The notes under the pieces are model-generated. The model was not told where the DNA came from, did not search any database, and was given only the letters and a program-made list of their open reading frames with translations. Position numbers and translations under genes: made by a program. Shown here in pieces: positions 45,213 through 53,625 of a stretch of 64,000 nucleotides of DNA. Position 1 is the stretch's first letter. The number at the start of each line of letters is the position of its first letter. Source of the DNA: Anaerolineales bacterium (GTDB lineage: Bacteria; Chloroflexota; Anaerolineae; 4572-78; J111); assembly GCA_020634855.1 (NCBI GenBank), contig JACKAU010000015.1, positions 133,640 to 197,639 of the forward strand. Direction: 5' to 3'.

Positions 45213-47633
45213 ATGAGTCAAGAACCAATCATTGCTTATTGCGTAAAATGTAAAGAAAAAAGAGAAATGGGTGAGCCAGAGGCGGTCTACACCGCTAACG
45301 GCACACCGGGCACCAGAGGGGTTTGTCCGGTGTGTGGCACCAAAATGTTCAAAATGGGCCGAACGCCGGCGCATGAGTCCATTCCGGCCCCCGATCCGAA
45401 AACAGTGAAGGCCAAAAGAAAAGCCGCCGGCAAAAACCAGAAGAAATCAGGCAAAGCCAGAAAAAACGGCAAGCTGGTTATTGTGGAGTCGCCGGCTAAG
45501 GCTAAAACGATCGGCAAGTTTTTGGGCAAAGGCTATACCGTCAAAGCGTCCGTTGGCCACATCCGCGATCTGTTGCGCTCGCAACTGTCGGTGGATGTGG
45601 ATAATGAATTTGCGCCAAAATACCGGGTGCCAAATGAAAAGCGGCCGGTGGTCAAGGAGTTGAAAAAACTGGCCACCGATTCGTCCGAAATTTACCTGGC
45701 CACCGACCCCGACCGGGAAGGTGAAGCCATCGCCTGGCACCTGACCGAAGCCGCCGATATGGCCCACGACCGGACCAAACGGGTCGTTTTTCACGAGATC
45801 ACCAAAGATGCCGTGGCTGAAGCCTTTGCTCATCCCCGCGACATCGATATGGATCGGGTCAATGCCCAGCAGGCGCGGCGCATTCTGGATCGATTGGTGG
45901 GATACCAGATTAGTCCGCTGCTGTGGCGCAAGGTCCGCAGCCGAACCAGCGCCGGCCGGGTGCAAAGTGTGGCCCTACGCCTCATCGTCGAGCGCGAGCA
46001 GGAGGTCGATGAGTTCAACCCGGTCGAGTACTGGTCGATTGAAGCTGATCTGGCCAAAAAAGACGCCCAGGAACCATTTAGGGCCAGATTAAGCCGCATT
46101 GGTGAAGAGAAAGTCGATCTGAAACATCAGGCTGACACCCAGGCCATTGTCGATGAGTTGGCGAAGTTGACCTACGTAGTAGAAGAGGTCAAAAAGAGTG
46201 AACGCCGTCGCCGGCCGGCCGCGCCCTTCACCACCAGTACGCTTCAACAGGAGGCCTCGCGTCGGTTGGGCTTTGGCGCTCGTAAAACGATGAGCATCGC
46301 CCAGCAACTGTATGAAGGGATCGACTTGGGCAGCAGCGAAGGCTCGTCGGGTTTGATTACCTACATGCGAACCGACAGTATGAACGTCTCCAAGCAAGCT
46401 CAAGAGGAGGCCCGCAAGTTTATCGGCGACCGGTACGGCGCTGAGCTGGTTCCTGAAGAACCGCCGGTTTACAAGACCAAAAGCAAAGGGGCGCAGGAGG
46501 CCCACGAGGCCATCCGTCCTACCAGCGTTTGGCGTGAACCGGATCACATCAAAAGTTATCTCAGCCGCGATCAACTCCGACTATACACCTTGATCTGGCA
46601 GCGCTTCGTATCGAGCCAGATGGAACGCGCGATCTATGACACGATGTCCATTACGATTGGCGTTGGTCCATCGACCACCCCGCCTGCCGACAACGCCTGG
46701 CCCTATCGGTTCCAGGCCAGCGGTTCTCGCGTTCGATTTAAGGGCTTTCTGACGGTTTACGAAGAAAGCCGCGACGAGGATGCCGCTCCGGATGAAAGTG
46801 AAGGTATCATTTTACCCGAACTGACCGAAGGTGACGTGGTCAATCTGGTCGAACTGCTGCCTAACCAGCACTTCACCCAGCCGCCGCCGCGCTACACCGA
46901 AGCCTCGTTGGTCAAGACGCTGGAAGAGTACGGCATCGGGCGGCCCAGTACCTACGCGCCGATTATCTCGACGATTCAGCAGCGCGGCTATGTGGAGAAG
47001 TTTGAAAAACGGCTCTACCCCACCGAACTGGGCGAAATTGTCAACGATCTGCTGACCGAATATTTCCCCGACATCGTCAACGTGCAGTTTACGGCGCAAA
47101 TGGAAGAGGATCTGGATCGTATCGCCGAAGGTGACCGCCAGTGGCCGTCAGTGCTGCAAGAGTTTTACAATCCCTTCGCCAAAGCGGTGGCTTATGCTGA
47201 AGACCATATGCCGGAAATCAGTATCGCCGACCAACCGACCGGCGAGATTTGCGAAAAGTGCGGCAGCCCGATGGTGCTCAAATTTGGCCGGTACGGAAAA
47301 TTTGAAGCCTGTTCCAATTTCCCGGAATGCCGCAACGCCAAGCCCCATTTGGTGAAGCTGGGCATCGCCTGTCCTAATGACGGCGGCGAGTTGGTGGAAC
47401 GGCGCACCAAAAAAGGCCGGGTCTTTTACGGCTGCTCTAACTATCCTGAATGCGAGTGGAGCAGTTGGAAGCGCCCGCTGCCCAATCCGTGCCCCAACTG
47501 TCAGGGGTTGTTGGTCCAGAAAAATCGGCAGTGGGCCCAGTGTACCGAATGCGAAGAACAGTTCCTGCTCAATGAACTGCCGGCGGTTGACAGCGAACCG
47601 GAAACCCAAAAGCCGGAACTCATGACCGCTTAG
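45213..47633 (+). CDS. topA: DNA topoisomerase I with N-terminal zinc-ribbon extension
   Basis: Relaxes negative supercoils. Before the Toprim domain there is a ~75-residue extension: IAYCVKCKEKREM and VCPVCGTKMFKMGR give four Cys, like the DUF5679 domain, then a Lys-rich linker. The Toprim domain has VIVESPAKAKTIGKFLGKGY and DPDREGEAIAWH. The active-site Tyr is in ITYMRTDSMNVS. Three C-terminal zinc ribbons follow (CEKCGSPM..CSNFPEC, CPNDGG..CSNYPEC, CPNCQG..CTEC). Start taken at ATG 45213; GTG 45198 in the same frame would add five residues. Confidence 0.95.
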   Translation: MSQEPIIAYCVKCKEKREMGEPEAVYTANGTPGTRGVCPVCGTKMFKMGRTPAHESIPAPDPKTVKAKRKAAGKNQKKSGKARKNGKLVIVESPAKAKTIGKFLGKGYTVKASVGHIRDLLRSQLSVDVDNEFAPKYRVPNEKRPVVKELKKLATDSSEIYLATDPDREGEAIAWHLTEAADMAHDRTKRVVFHEITKDAVAEAFAHPRDIDMDRVNAQQARRILDRLVGYQISPLLWRKVRSRTSAGRVQSVALRLIVEREQEVDEFNPVEYWSIEADLAKKDAQEPFRARLSRIGEEKVDLKHQADTQAIVDELAKLTYVVEEVKKSERRRRPAAPFTTSTLQQEASRRLGFGARKTMSIAQQLYEGIDLGSSEGSSGLITYMRTDSMNVSKQAQEEARKFIGDRYGAELVPEEPPVYKTKSKGAQEAHEAIRPTSVWREPDHIKSYLSRDQLRLYTLIWQRFVSSQMERAIYDTMSITIGVGPSTTPPADNAWPYRFQASGSRVRFKGFLTVYEESRDEDAAPDESEGIILPELTEGDVVNLVELLPNQHFTQPPPRYTEASLVKTLEEYGIGRPSTYAPIISTIQQRGYVEKFEKRLYPTELGEIVNDLLTEYFPDIVNVQFTAQMEEDLDRIAEGDRQWPSVLQEFYNPFAKAVAYAEDHMPEISIADQPTGEICEKCGSPMVLKFGRYGKFEACSNFPECRNAKPHLVKLGIACPNDGGELVERRTKKGRVFYGCSNYPECEWSSWKRPLPNPCPNCQGLLVQKNRQWAQCTECEEQFLLNELPAVDSEPETQKPELMTA

Positions 47634-47655
47634 GTCCATTCACGTCTACAACGCC

Positions 47656-47690
47656 AAGGCAAGAGGTCGTGCGCCTCTTGCCTTTTTGTT
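47656..47690 (+). terminator. Rho-independent terminator after topA
   Basis: GGCAAGAGG / CCTCTTGCC with a 7-base loop followed by TTTTTGTTT. Confidence 0.9.
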
Positions 47691-47709
47691 TACTTACCAG
47701 AATAATATA

Positions 47710-47770
47710 GTTCGAAGTAACCGCTTTAGCGGTGCTATCCTGGGTAATGGCTCTAGCCATTACTACGAAC
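47710..47770. repeat. Nested-palindrome element (two hairpins in an outer inverted repeat)
   Basis: Outer arms GTTCGAAGTA (47710-47719) and TACTACGAAC (47761-47770) pair with one mismatch. Inside are ACCGC-TTTA-GCGGT (47720-47733) and GTAATGGCT-CT-AGCCATTAC (47744-47763, sharing bases with the right arm). Same design as 1661-1722 with a different sequence. Confidence 0.8.
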
Positions 47771-47786
47771 AAAAACGTTATTCCCA

Positions 47787-47850
47787 TCTCAACCAACCAA
47801 CAATCCAACCAACCAACCAACCAACCAACAAACAAACAAACAAACTATCC
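47787..47850 (+). repeat. CCAA/ACAA tetranucleotide tract
   Basis: CAACCAACCAAC-type units turn into ACAAACAAACAA about 20 bases before the start of the aminopeptidase gene. The ribosome site begins just after the tract. Confidence 0.85.
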
Positions 47851-47868
47851 AACCAAAGGAGAAACTCA

Positions 47869-48942
47869 ATGCGGCTGACAAAATTTCGACAATTGATGGC
47901 TGAGCAGGAAATTGATGGGTTTTTAGTAACACAGCCGGACAACCGGCGCTACCTGTCCGGTTTTACCGGCAGTAACGCCGTGTTGCTGATCACCCCCGAT
48001 ATTCAAGCCCTGGCCACCGACTCGCGCTATTACGAGCAGGTCAAACAGCAGTGTCCCGATTGGGAGCTAATCGAAGTCGGTTACGATTTTGCCGGTAATT
48101 TGCTTGAACTGCTGCGTGAGCGAGAATTGGGCGGGCGGCGGGTGGGATTTGAGACGGCCGACCTTAGCGTGGCTACGCTCCGGGCTTGGGAGCAGGCTTT
48201 GAAGGGGCGAATCGTGTTGGTCGATACTCACGGGTTGATCGAACAACTGCGGATGATCAAAGAACCCGCCGAAATCGAAAAGATTAAACGGGCTGTTGCT
48301 CTGGCCGACCAAACGTACGAACACATCACGACCTGGCTCAAACCGGGGCTGAGCGAGGCTCAGGTGGCCTGGGAGTTAGAGCAATATATGCGAACGCACG
48401 GCGCCAGCGCTCTCTCCTTTGAGTCGGTGGTCGCTTCCGGCCCCAATGCCGCCAAACCCCACGCCAGAGCCACCGACCGCCTCATTCAAGCCGGCGAACC
48501 GATTACGATGGATTTCGGCTGTGTGGTCGATGGCTACTGCTCCGATCTGACCCGTACGGTCTGCTTGGGCGAACCGGCAGATGAGCAATATTTAATCGTC
48601 TGGCATACCGTGCTTCGCGCGCAAGAGGCGGCCGAGGCCGGCGCCAAAGCGGGCCTGACCGGTGAGGCAGTCGATAAACTTGCCCGTGACATCATTAATG
48701 AGGCCGGCTTTGAAAAAAACTTCGGCCACGGCTTGGGGCACGGGGTGGGGCTGGCCGTGCATGAGAGTCCGCGTTTTAGCTTTTCCTATCCTGGCGAGGT
48801 TCCGTCCGGCGCAGTAATGACGGTTGAACCGGGCATTTATATCCCCGGCTGGGGCGGCGTCCGGATTGAGGATATGGTCGTTGTGGGTGACGATGGCGCA
48901 GCAGTGTTGACGACGGCCACCAAAATGGCAGTCCTGTCCTAA
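47869..48942 (+). CDS. pepP: M24-family Xaa-Pro aminopeptidase
   Basis: Metallopeptidase that removes an N-terminal residue preceding proline. Creatinase-like N-domain (FLVTQPDNRRYLSGFTGSN) and a pita-bread catalytic domain with the metal ligands: MDFGCVVDGYCSDLTRTV (two Asp), HGLGHGVGLAVHESP (His), VEPGIYIPGWGG (Glu) and VRIEDMVVV (Glu). 357 residues from ATG 47869, chosen because AAAGGAG lies 7-8 bases upstream. The frame is open further left only through the simple repeat. Confidence 0.93.
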   Translation: MRLTKFRQLMAEQEIDGFLVTQPDNRRYLSGFTGSNAVLLITPDIQALATDSRYYEQVKQQCPDWELIEVGYDFAGNLLELLRERELGGRRVGFETADLSVATLRAWEQALKGRIVLVDTHGLIEQLRMIKEPAEIEKIKRAVALADQTYEHITTWLKPGLSEAQVAWELEQYMRTHGASALSFESVVASGPNAAKPHARATDRLIQAGEPITMDFGCVVDGYCSDLTRTVCLGEPADEQYLIVWHTVLRAQEAAEAGAKAGLTGEAVDKLARDIINEAGFEKNFGHGLGHGVGLAVHESPRFSFSYPGEVPSGAVMTVEPGIYIPGWGGVRIEDMVVVGDDGAAVLTTATKMAVLS

Positions 48943-48957
48943 GATTTGAAATAATAA

Positions 48958-48986
48958 TTGACATAATATGAAGTTGAGTTTATACT
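48958..48986 (+). promoter_or_regulatory. Strong sigma-70-type promoter
   Basis: TTGACA (48958-48963), 17-base spacer, TATACT (48981-48986). It precedes the membrane protein gene at 49100. Confidence 0.75.
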
Positions 48987-49099
48987 TGTGTTAAGGTCGA
49001 TTGTGGTATAAAATTGTTAGAATGAGCATATTTAGGACTTGAATTAAATAACTGCCATAAAATTTTGTTTTCAAGTTCCCCCATGCGAGGAGATTGTCT

Positions 49100-50287
49100 A
49101 TGTCAACTAGACCATCGTTCCAAAGCGCCCAACGCTTCTTAATTATTGGTATCCTGGCCGGTATAATTTTCGGAATTATACTGGGATTTATTATTTCGTA
49201 CGTATACATAGTGCAAAACCCGCCGGTTTATCAGGGGGGAGCTTTTCCGGATGAGCTGACCGAGGCTTACCAAAACCATTACAAAGCCATGGTGGTCGAC
49301 TCCTACATTGTTAACCAGGAACCGGAAGTGGCGGTCGAACGCATGAAACGGTTCGACCCGCAGGCGCAGATTCTCATTTTGGGCGAGCGCTCTGCCGCTT
49401 ATGTGGCTGCCGGGCGCGGCGTTGAAGCCCAATTGATTAACAATTTAGCGGTCACGCTTAAAAATTCGCAGGGTTGGGATGACGAGACCATCAAAGCCGC
49501 CATCGCCGAGTTGACCGAACGTTACCAAACTGACCCGGCTCGGTCCCAGGCCATCAGCACCTTTAGCGCCCAACTGCTCAATGGGCAGGTTCCGGTGCCG
49601 GCGCCCAGCACCGAGCCTGATTCCGGTGCGGCGGCTACGCCCCAAGTTCCCGCTGTGCCGCCGGCGGCGCCCGGTAGCATTCCCTGGTTGGGCGTGTTGT
49701 TGTGCTGTCTGGCCTTATTGGTGGCCCTGGTTTTGGGCTTGCTGATCTTCAATCGGATGTCGTCCAAAAAATCGGCCAAGCCCCAGATTGTCTGGGAAGG
49801 CGAAGGCCGCCCGCCGTTAAAGCAGTGGCGAGGCACCTACACCTTGGGCCAAGATAATTATGATGAATTTTTTACCATCGAAACCGAAGACGGCGATTTT
49901 ATGGGCGAGAGCGGTATCGGCATTATGGACTCAAAGCCCGGCACATCGCCCAAAGAAGTGTGGTCGTTTGATGTCGGCTTGTTCGACAAAACCGATATCA
50001 CCACGCTGTCCAGGGTGGTCATGAGTGACCATGCTTTTAACGATGAAACGCTGCGGGCCAAAGTTGAGGCCAACCCACAAGCCGAGGCTATTTTGGCCGA
50101 GCCGGGCAAGAAATTTAGTTTTGACACCACCGCGCTGCGCGTTGATGCCGAGATTGAAGAGGTCGAGTACGGCGATGACGAGAAAACCTTTTTCTCAAAG
50201 CTGACCGCCAATTTGAAGGTTTTCCTCAAAGAGGGGGCCGACATCCGGCGCGGCGAAATGGATATCCCGGACGAATTCAAGTCATAG
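49100..50287 (+). CDS. Two-helix membrane protein of unknown function
   Basis: 395 residues, family not identified; I recall similar proteins only from Chloroflexota. A first helix (IIGILAGIIFGIILGFIISY, about 14-33) is followed by an alpha-helical segment of about 130 residues. A Pro/Ala linker (APSTEPDSGAAATPQVP), a second helix (WLGVLLCCLALLVALVLGLL) and a C-terminal domain of about 170 residues follow, with WRGTYTLGQDNYDEFFTIE and VWSFDVGLFDKTDITTLSRV. Both hydrophobic segments are single, so N-out or N-in cannot be decided. ATG 49100 has GAGGAG seven bases before it. Own promoter and own terminator make it a single-gene unit. Confidence 0.8.
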   Translation: MSTRPSFQSAQRFLIIGILAGIIFGIILGFIISYVYIVQNPPVYQGGAFPDELTEAYQNHYKAMVVDSYIVNQEPEVAVERMKRFDPQAQILILGERSAAYVAAGRGVEAQLINNLAVTLKNSQGWDDETIKAAIAELTERYQTDPARSQAISTFSAQLLNGQVPVPAPSTEPDSGAAATPQVPAVPPAAPGSIPWLGVLLCCLALLVALVLGLLIFNRMSSKKSAKPQIVWEGEGRPPLKQWRGTYTLGQDNYDEFFTIETEDGDFMGESGIGIMDSKPGTSPKEVWSFDVGLFDKTDITTLSRVVMSDHAFNDETLRAKVEANPQAEAILAEPGKKFSFDTTALRVDAEIEEVEYGDDEKTFFSKLTANLKVFLKEGADIRRGEMDIPDEFKS

Positions 50288-50303
50288 TTTCTCTGTCAAC
50301 CCC

Positions 50304-50334
50304 AAAGCGACGGCCCGGCCGTCGCTTTTTTTTA
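50304..50334 (+). terminator. Rho-independent terminator
   Basis: AGCGACGG / CCGTCGCT stem followed by a T8 run, between two convergent genes. The A-run on the left means it could act in both directions. Confidence 0.9.
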
Positions 50335-50340
50335 CTGTAT

Positions 50341-50391
50341 AACCTGTTTCAACAGGTTTTCTTTAGCAGCGACCGAATTCATTCGGTTGCG
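50341..50391. repeat. Double hairpin with TTCA loops
   Basis: AACCTGT-TTCA-ACAGGTT (50341-50358) and ACCGAA-TTCA-TTCGGT (50372-50387). Both loops are identical while the stems differ; same general design as the other paired-hairpin elements of the window. Confidence 0.8.
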
Positions 50392-50397
50392 ATGGGC

Positions 50398-51564
50398 TTA
50401 AAAAAAGTCCGTGTAAGGCGACGCCATCGGATGAAACAATTTATGATGCTCCTGCAGCGCAAAGCGATCGGTCATACCGGCGATGTAATCGCAGATGGTG
50501 CGGTAGAAATCCTTCGTTTTGGTCTTGGCCTGAATATCGGTGGGCAAAATGATGGGAGAACTGGTGTAAGCCTCGAACAGTTCGGCGATGAAGCGACGCG
50601 CTCTTAAATCCATGCGCATCACCCGCCAATGCCGGTAGAGATTATCGAACAAAAACGTCTTCAACTCCCGATCCAACGCCTCGACCTCGGCGGAGCGGGT
50701 GAAGACATTGTGCGGCAGCCGGCGGATATCATCGACCGATTGGATAGCGTGCGCCTCAAGCTGCGCTCTGGTGGCGCTGATCACATCGCTGACCTCCTTG
50801 CCGACCAGCCGCCGGACGATGCGGTGCCGATCCATTTCGCTAAACCCCCGGCGCGGATCGAGGCCCAACTCCTCGGTGACTAAATCCCAAAAGGCAATGC
50901 CGGCTAACTGTTCCGGTTTGATCATCCCCGACCGCAACCCATCATCCAGATCGGCCGTGGTGTAAGCGATCTCATCGGCCAGGTTAACAATCTGCGCTTC
51001 GAGCGTCGGCTGAAGCGTGGGATCGAACTCCTGGAAATGGCTGCGATCATAGATAGTTTCGTGCTTGATAATGCCTTCCCGCACCTCGTAGGTCAGGTTT
51101 AGCCCTTCAAAATCGGGAAAGCGGTTCTCCAAATTCTCCACGATCCGAAAACTCTGGTAATTGTGATCAAAGCCGCCGTGATCGGCCATCACCTCATCGA
51201 GCGCGCCCTCGCCGCTGTGGCCGAACGGCCCGTGCCCCAAATCGTGGGCCAGGCAGATCGCCTCGGTCAAATCCTCGTTAACGCCCAACGCTCGGGCAAT
51301 CGTCCGCCCGATCTGGGCCACCTCGATGGTGTGGGTCAGGCGGGTGCGGTAATAATCGCCCTCGGTCGTAATAAAGACCTGGGTTTTATACTCCAGCCGC
51401 CGAAACGCGGTCGTATGAATAATCCGATCCCGGTCGCGCTGGTAGGCCGTTCGATACGGATGCTCATCTTCCGCAAAAACCCGCCCCTGCGAGTCGCGGC
51501 TGAGCATACCGTAAGCCGCCAGCCGCTCCGCTTCCTGGCTTTCGATATCGCTGCGAGTAATCAC
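50398..51564 (-). CDS. dgt: Deoxyguanosinetriphosphate triphosphohydrolase-like HD protein
   Basis: HD-superfamily dNTPase that cuts dNTP to deoxynucleoside and triphosphate. HD ligands: RTRLTHTIEVAQIGR and CLAHDLGHGPFGHSGE, then the later Asp in NLADEIAYTTADLDDGLRSG; the N-terminal DRIIHTTAFRRLEYKTQVF is typical of the family. 388 residues, the shorter non-enteric form. Transcribed towards the membrane protein gene; stop lies seven bases beyond the double hairpin. Confidence 0.93.
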   Translation of the reverse strand: MITRSDIESQEAERLAAYGMLSRDSQGRVFAEDEHPYRTAYQRDRDRIIHTTAFRRLEYKTQVFITTEGDYYRTRLTHTIEVAQIGRTIARALGVNEDLTEAICLAHDLGHGPFGHSGEGALDEVMADHGGFDHNYQSFRIVENLENRFPDFEGLNLTYEVREGIIKHETIYDRSHFQEFDPTLQPTLEAQIVNLADEIAYTTADLDDGLRSGMIKPEQLAGIAFWDLVTEELGLDPRRGFSEMDRHRIVRRLVGKEVSDVISATRAQLEAHAIQSVDDIRRLPHNVFTRSAEVEALDRELKTFLFDNLYRHWRVMRMDLRARRFIAELFEAYTSSPIILPTDIQAKTKTKDFYRTICDYIAGMTDRFALQEHHKLFHPMASPYTDFF

Positions 51565-51676
51565 CTTGTCCTCCTGACTGTGGTTTGAGCCTCATATGGC
51601 ATTATAACATATTCCGTTTTATTGATGTATTTAGCGTCATTCCTCACGTATTGATCTAAATTTCCTACTTACAGCC

Positions 51677-51706
51677 TTGCCAAGTAAAAGCTATTTTCGG
51701 TACAAT
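51677..51706 (+). promoter_or_regulatory. Promoter of the accessory gene at 51740
   Basis: TTGCCA (51677-51682), 18-base spacer, TACAAT (51701-51706), 33 bases before the ATG. Confidence 0.62.
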
Positions 51707-51739
51707 GGAGTGAGCTAACTTTTCTTTTCTAACTCAAAA

Positions 51740-52489
51740 ATGGAAACAATTAAAGACGGCGGTACGTACCGCACGATTATCACAGATAAAGATAAAAAGC
51801 AGCTAGGCAAGCTCATTGAAGTCATCGGGCCACGAGTTGAAGTTGAAGAGCTTGGTCGTTATATTAACCTGTTTGACGAAGAGATTTGGCATCATATAGT
51901 TGTTCAGGTTTGTGTAATGGGATCGGCTCGATTTATGGAACGTCTTGAAAAAAACGACGATTACAAGAACTTCAAGAAAAGCGTTTCTCTAAAAGTCGTA
52001 ACAGAAGAAAAAGAGAAAGCAGCATATTTGACGGGGATATTTGAGGCATTTAAGGCAACTCGTTTTCGGAATAAAGCGGGCCAAAGGCTTGCTGATATAT
52101 TAAGTTCAGAAAGGGTTCTCTATAATGGCAAAATTGTATTGCTTAAAGGCTTGTCTCATAAAGATGATTTTAATGCAGTACGAAACGAATTGCAGAAACG
52201 ATGTCCTATTTTCAAGCTCAAGAGCGCATCTGATTTCATGATCAGTGTCGGCTTGTCGCATGATATTATAGCTTTGGATACTCGTGTCGTTGGTGTTTTT
52301 AACCGCTATCTCAACTACGAAACTGACCCAGGAAAAGTTCAAGGTAATGACAAAATTTACTATTCAGTTGAGACAGCCTTACGGGAATTTTGTCAGGAAA
52401 AGAATGTAACTCTAGCACTTCTGGATAGGCTGCTTTTCAAGTACGGTAATATTGATGTCATTGACTTTGTACTAACTGATCCCCATTAG
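51740..52489 (+). CDS. Possible HhH-GPD DNA-glycosylase-like protein
   Basis: 249 residues, AT-richer than its neighbours. I recognise a weak helix-hairpin-helix glycosylase pattern in the second half: FKLKSASDFMISVGLSHDI aligns by eye with the hairpin of Ogg2-type enzymes (catalytic Lys position occupied by K). The following IALDTRVVGVF places an Asp where those enzymes have the catalytic Asp (LDRHILR). The end (ALREFCQEKNVTLALLDRLL) resembles their C-terminal helices. If correct, it would excise damaged or modified bases; a role in defence rather than repair is possible. The first 120 residues match nothing I know. Treat the function as tentative. Confidence 0.5.
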   Translation: METIKDGGTYRTIITDKDKKQLGKLIEVIGPRVEVEELGRYINLFDEEIWHHIVVQVCVMGSARFMERLEKNDDYKNFKKSVSLKVVTEEKEKAAYLTGIFEAFKATRFRNKAGQRLADILSSERVLYNGKIVLLKGLSHKDDFNAVRNELQKRCPIFKLKSASDFMISVGLSHDIIALDTRVVGVFNRYLNYETDPGKVQGNDKIYYSVETALREFCQEKNVTLALLDRLLFKYGNIDVIDFVLTDPH

Positions 52490-52728
52490 AACTCCAGACA
52501 ATCGAATAGGTTTAGTAAATATAATCTCTATCATCTTTACTAGAAATTTGAATTTCATGTTTAGCATAACTGTAACCAGCAGCCATATCGCTAGTTCAAT
52601 TGAGATATTGACCTGTAATTCAGCCATTATAACAATCATTTTTGACTTTCCTTTTCTGAATAACATATCGTTTGATAAGTGTCAAATGTCGAACGCATTC
52701 GAGCCTATTTGTTAAGGTAATCTCTATT

Positions 52729-53139
52729 ATGCTGACTGATATTGGTGAATACATTGTAGGGGCATACTTGCAGTTAATATTAGAATGCGACGTCATTGAT
52801 TACAATGTACGTCCTCCCGGTGGGGGTGTGCACGGTTTGGCTGAATTTGACGTTATTGGTTTTGACTTCAAAAACAATACAGCTTATCTATGTGAGGTAA
52901 CCACTCATATTAGGGGGCTGTCTTATATAAACAATAAAGCCACCGTTGAACGAATTACCGAGAAGCATAATAAACAGAAATGGTATGCGGATAACTATCT
53001 GAGCAATAATTTTCAGAGTAGGCGATATATGTTTTGGTCTCCGGTTGTACCGCGTGGTTATATTACACAAGAACTTGCAAAGATACCTGACCTTGAACTT
53101 GTTATTATGGCGAATATAAAAAGAAGATTGCAGAACTAA
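52729..53139 (+). CDS. Small protein with a PD-(D/E)XK-like core
   Basis: 136 residues from ATG 52729 (AAGG 11 bases upstream; the frame is open to 52672). The core GLAEFDVIGFDFKNNTAYLC followed by EVTTHIRGL has the spacing of restriction-endonuclease-like folds (Asp, then E-x-K after a strand), but the expected Lys is Thr (EVT). Later Lys residues (KATVERITEKHNKQKW) could substitute. It could be a nuclease or an inactive DNA-binding relative. It follows the possible glycosylase by 240 bases on the same strand, with no palindrome or terminator between. Function unproven. Confidence 0.45.
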   Translation: MLTDIGEYIVGAYLQLILECDVIDYNVRPPGGGVHGLAEFDVIGFDFKNNTAYLCEVTTHIRGLSYINNKATVERITEKHNKQKWYADNYLSNNFQSRRYMFWSPVVPRGYITQELAKIPDLELVIMANIKRRLQN

Positions 53140-53259
53140 GAATGTTAGCATCACAGACCACTCACGATGCGCGTAACCCATTTTTTCGGATGCTTCAAAT
53201 TTTGGAACATCTTCGTGATTGATTACGCTTGACCTATCTTGATGTCTTGTTAGCAGACA

Positions 53260-53286
53260 AAGCAGCTTCAACGCTGCTTATTTTTT
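53260..53286 (+). terminator. Rho-independent terminator
   Basis: AAGCAGC / GCTGCTT stem, 6-base loop and ATTTTTT. It ends the two-gene accessory unit before hicA. Confidence 0.78.
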
Positions 53287-53307
53287 CTCAAATCAGTCCT
53301 CTTTAAT

Positions 53308-53336
53308 TTGCCTTTCCAAATCGATGAACCTAGAAT
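53308..53336 (+). promoter_or_regulatory. hicAB promoter
   Basis: TTGCCT (53308-53313), 17-base spacer, TAGAAT (53331-53336). The predicted transcription start lies within the palindrome that follows. Confidence 0.68.
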
Positions 53337-53354
53337 GATACTAAATGTAGTATC
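53337..53354. promoter_or_regulatory. Candidate HicB operator
   Basis: Perfect inverted repeat GATACTA-AATG-TAGTATC directly after the -10 box and 11 bases before the hicA ATG. HicB proteins with a ribbon-helix-helix tail usually repress their own promoter at such sites; the binding itself is inferred. Confidence 0.65.
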
Positions 53355-53365
53355 GTGTTTGTCTA

Positions 53366-53611
53366 ATGGTCAAAAGAGAAAAGTTAATCGGCAAGCTTCG
53401 CCGTAACCCCAACAACGTCCGATTTAAGGATATTGATAAACTGCTATTGTCGTTCGGTTTTGAAAAACGACAACGAGGCAGTCACGCTACTTATGTTCTC
53501 CAAGGACAGGGACGAATCACTATCCCATTTCGTATGCCCTTCATCTTGCCGGTGTATGTCAAAGAAGTACTGAAACTGTTGGATGAACTGGATATCGCGT
53601 CAGACGAGTAA
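53366..53611 (+). CDS. hicA: HicA-family mRNA interferase toxin
   Basis: 81 residues with the double-stranded-RNA-binding-like fold: FKDIDKLLLSFGFEKRQRGS, then the catalytic His in GSHATYVLQG and the final helix VYVKEVLKLLDEL. Cleaves mRNA during translation when free of antitoxin. First gene of the pair; 14 bases separate it from hicB. Confidence 0.87.
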   Translation: MVKREKLIGKLRRNPNNVRFKDIDKLLLSFGFEKRQRGSHATYVLQGQGRITIPFRMPFILPVYVKEVLKLLDELDIASDE

Positions 53612-53625
53612 GAAGGTGTGTAATT

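Noticed and set aside
47686..47868. Longer N-terminus of the M24 aminopeptidase
   Set aside because: Consists of a palindromic element and CCAA repeats; ATG 47869 has a strong ribosome site.
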